Positions 24,359 through 25,000 of a DNA stretch of 25,000 nt are shown piece after piece. The notes under the pieces are model-generated. The model was given only the letters and a program-made list of their open reading frames with translations, was not told where the DNA came from and made no database searches. The position numbers and the translations under genes were made by a program. Source of the stretch: Neocallimastix lanati (nom. inval.) (Eukaryota > Neocallimastigomycota > Neocallimastigomycetes > Neocallimastigales > Neocallimastigaceae); contig JACVTC010000015.1 of NCBI GenBank assembly GCA_016946835.1, forward strand, positions 972,501 through 997,500, read 5' to 3'. The first letter of the stretch is position 1. The number at the start of each line of letters is the position of its first letter.

Positions 24359-25000
24359 GAATAAAATAAAGCAAAAATTATAATAATAGTTTTACTAGAA
24401 ACACGTTCATAATTTAAAATTTGTTAAAATAAAATATATTAAATTTATTTCCTTTTAATAATATTCTATACAAAAAAAAAAATTCATATGCATTGAAAAT
24501 ATATATATATATAAATATATATATATTTTATAAATATACTAAATAACAATACAATCTTAAAAAAATAATTATTAAGCAATAGAAAAAACAGAAAAAAATG
24601 ATTCAGAAACAATAGAAAGAAATGAACCATTCTATGACCCATTTGACCACTACATTTCACAATATAATGAATACCCAAAGATGGGTTATGACTATATATA
24701 TTCTGACCAACATCAATTTCCTATGCAATTTATGCCTCCAATGAATCCAGTACAGACAATACCTTTAATGTTACCTACAGATTCTACGCAATCACCAATA
24801 CCACCTTACTTATATTCAGAAAATAGTCAATTCCCAATGACAGATGCACCTTTTCCACCCTTGAACTATCCTCAGGAATCTCCATTCCCTATATCAGAAA
24901 CTTCAATTAAAAATAATTATTCCCCAACTCAACCTGAAAATCCTCAATCTGAAATACAAACACAACCACCAGAAATTTCACATTTGGAAATTCCAAATTA
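24259..25000 (+). CDS. 5' part of a Pro/Ser/Gln-rich protein of unknown function, cut by the window end
   Basis: A 28-nt first exon (24259-24286, MSSIETSEK plus one base) is joined by a GT-AG intron to exon 2 (24583 to the window edge). The phase is exact: G|AA gives Glu, and exon 2 then stays open to the end, giving 148 visible residues. The protein starts with a Glu/Lys/Ser segment, then a Tyr/Phe/Met/Pro-rich stretch (EPFYDPFDHYISQYNEYPK…, QFMPPMNPVQ) and a Pro/Ser/Gln/Thr-rich stretch (…PQSEIQTQPPEIS). No domain is recognised. Such compositions are common in the disordered N-termini of fungal transcription regulators and RNA-binding proteins, but no DNA-binding domain is in view, so no function is given. 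Composition is clearly less AT-rich than the flanks, which supports real coding sequence. Confidence 0.75.
24287..24582 (+). other. Intron with an AAT array
   Basis: Donor GTATTT after AAAAAG, acceptor GCAATAG. The 296-bp intron contains an AAT trinucleotide array (about 24309-24354) and AT dinucleotide runs (about 24498-24528). The phase is preserved across it; the alternative AAG acceptor six bases upstream would also keep the phase but puts a stop (TAG) in frame. Confidence 0.75.
24309..24354. repeat. (AAT)n trinucleotide array
   Basis: About 15 AAT units inside the first intron of the last gene, the complement of the TTA motif seen in the intron at 15525-15843. Confidence 0.9.

Noticed and set aside
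24484-24678. 64-residue minus-strand frame
   Set aside because: Overlaps the intron end and exon 2 of the plus-strand gene; a low-complexity start and no domain.

Overview
This is a eukaryotic window of extreme A+T content, with runs of up to 58 A, long TTA/AAT arrays and very sparse genes. Three things point to an anaerobic gut fungus (Neocallimastigomycota): a secreted protein carrying three fungal-type dockerin (CBM10-like) domains, GT-AG introns, and a fungal-style Hsp20. The group is inferred from the dockerins together with base composition; genus and species cannot be read from the window.

Layout, left to right. An intact ankyrin-repeat protein gene (126-1772, +). A long AT desert with one small GC-richer island (about 3960-4065). 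A secreted Cys-rich repeat protein on the minus strand (5368-7593), with 15 copies of a 38-residue module interspersed with three dockerins. A second desert containing a 16-bp minisatellite and about 1 kb of a 7-bp satellite. A decayed Ty1/copia retrotransposon (about 11405-14190, +), whose gag, integrase, RT and RNase H remnants are still recognisable in that order. A two-exon polytopic membrane protein gene (14866-17191, +), probably choline-transporter-like (CTL/SLC44), whose 319-bp intron is mostly a roughly 94-copy TTA array. An Hsp20 gene (18318-18947, +). A second, internally deleted copy of the same copia element (about 19825-20515) ending in a 58-A run. A frameshifted ankyrin pseudogene on the minus strand (21189-22603), related to the intact gene at the left edge. 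Finally, the 5' end of a Pro/Ser/Gln-rich protein gene (24259 to the window edge, +), with a 28-nt first exon and a 296-bp intron.

The genes look functionally independent: surface degradation machinery (dockerin protein), membrane transport, chaperone and ankyrin scaffolds. Several apparent long open frames are repeat artefacts or antisense shadows: the poly-Tyr frame over the TTA array, the Tyr/Leu/Phe/Ile frames over the 7-bp satellite, and frames opposite the Cys-rich repeats. The most noteworthy item is the non-catalytic, multi-dockerin, 15-module repeat protein, a candidate structural component of fungal cellulosomes.
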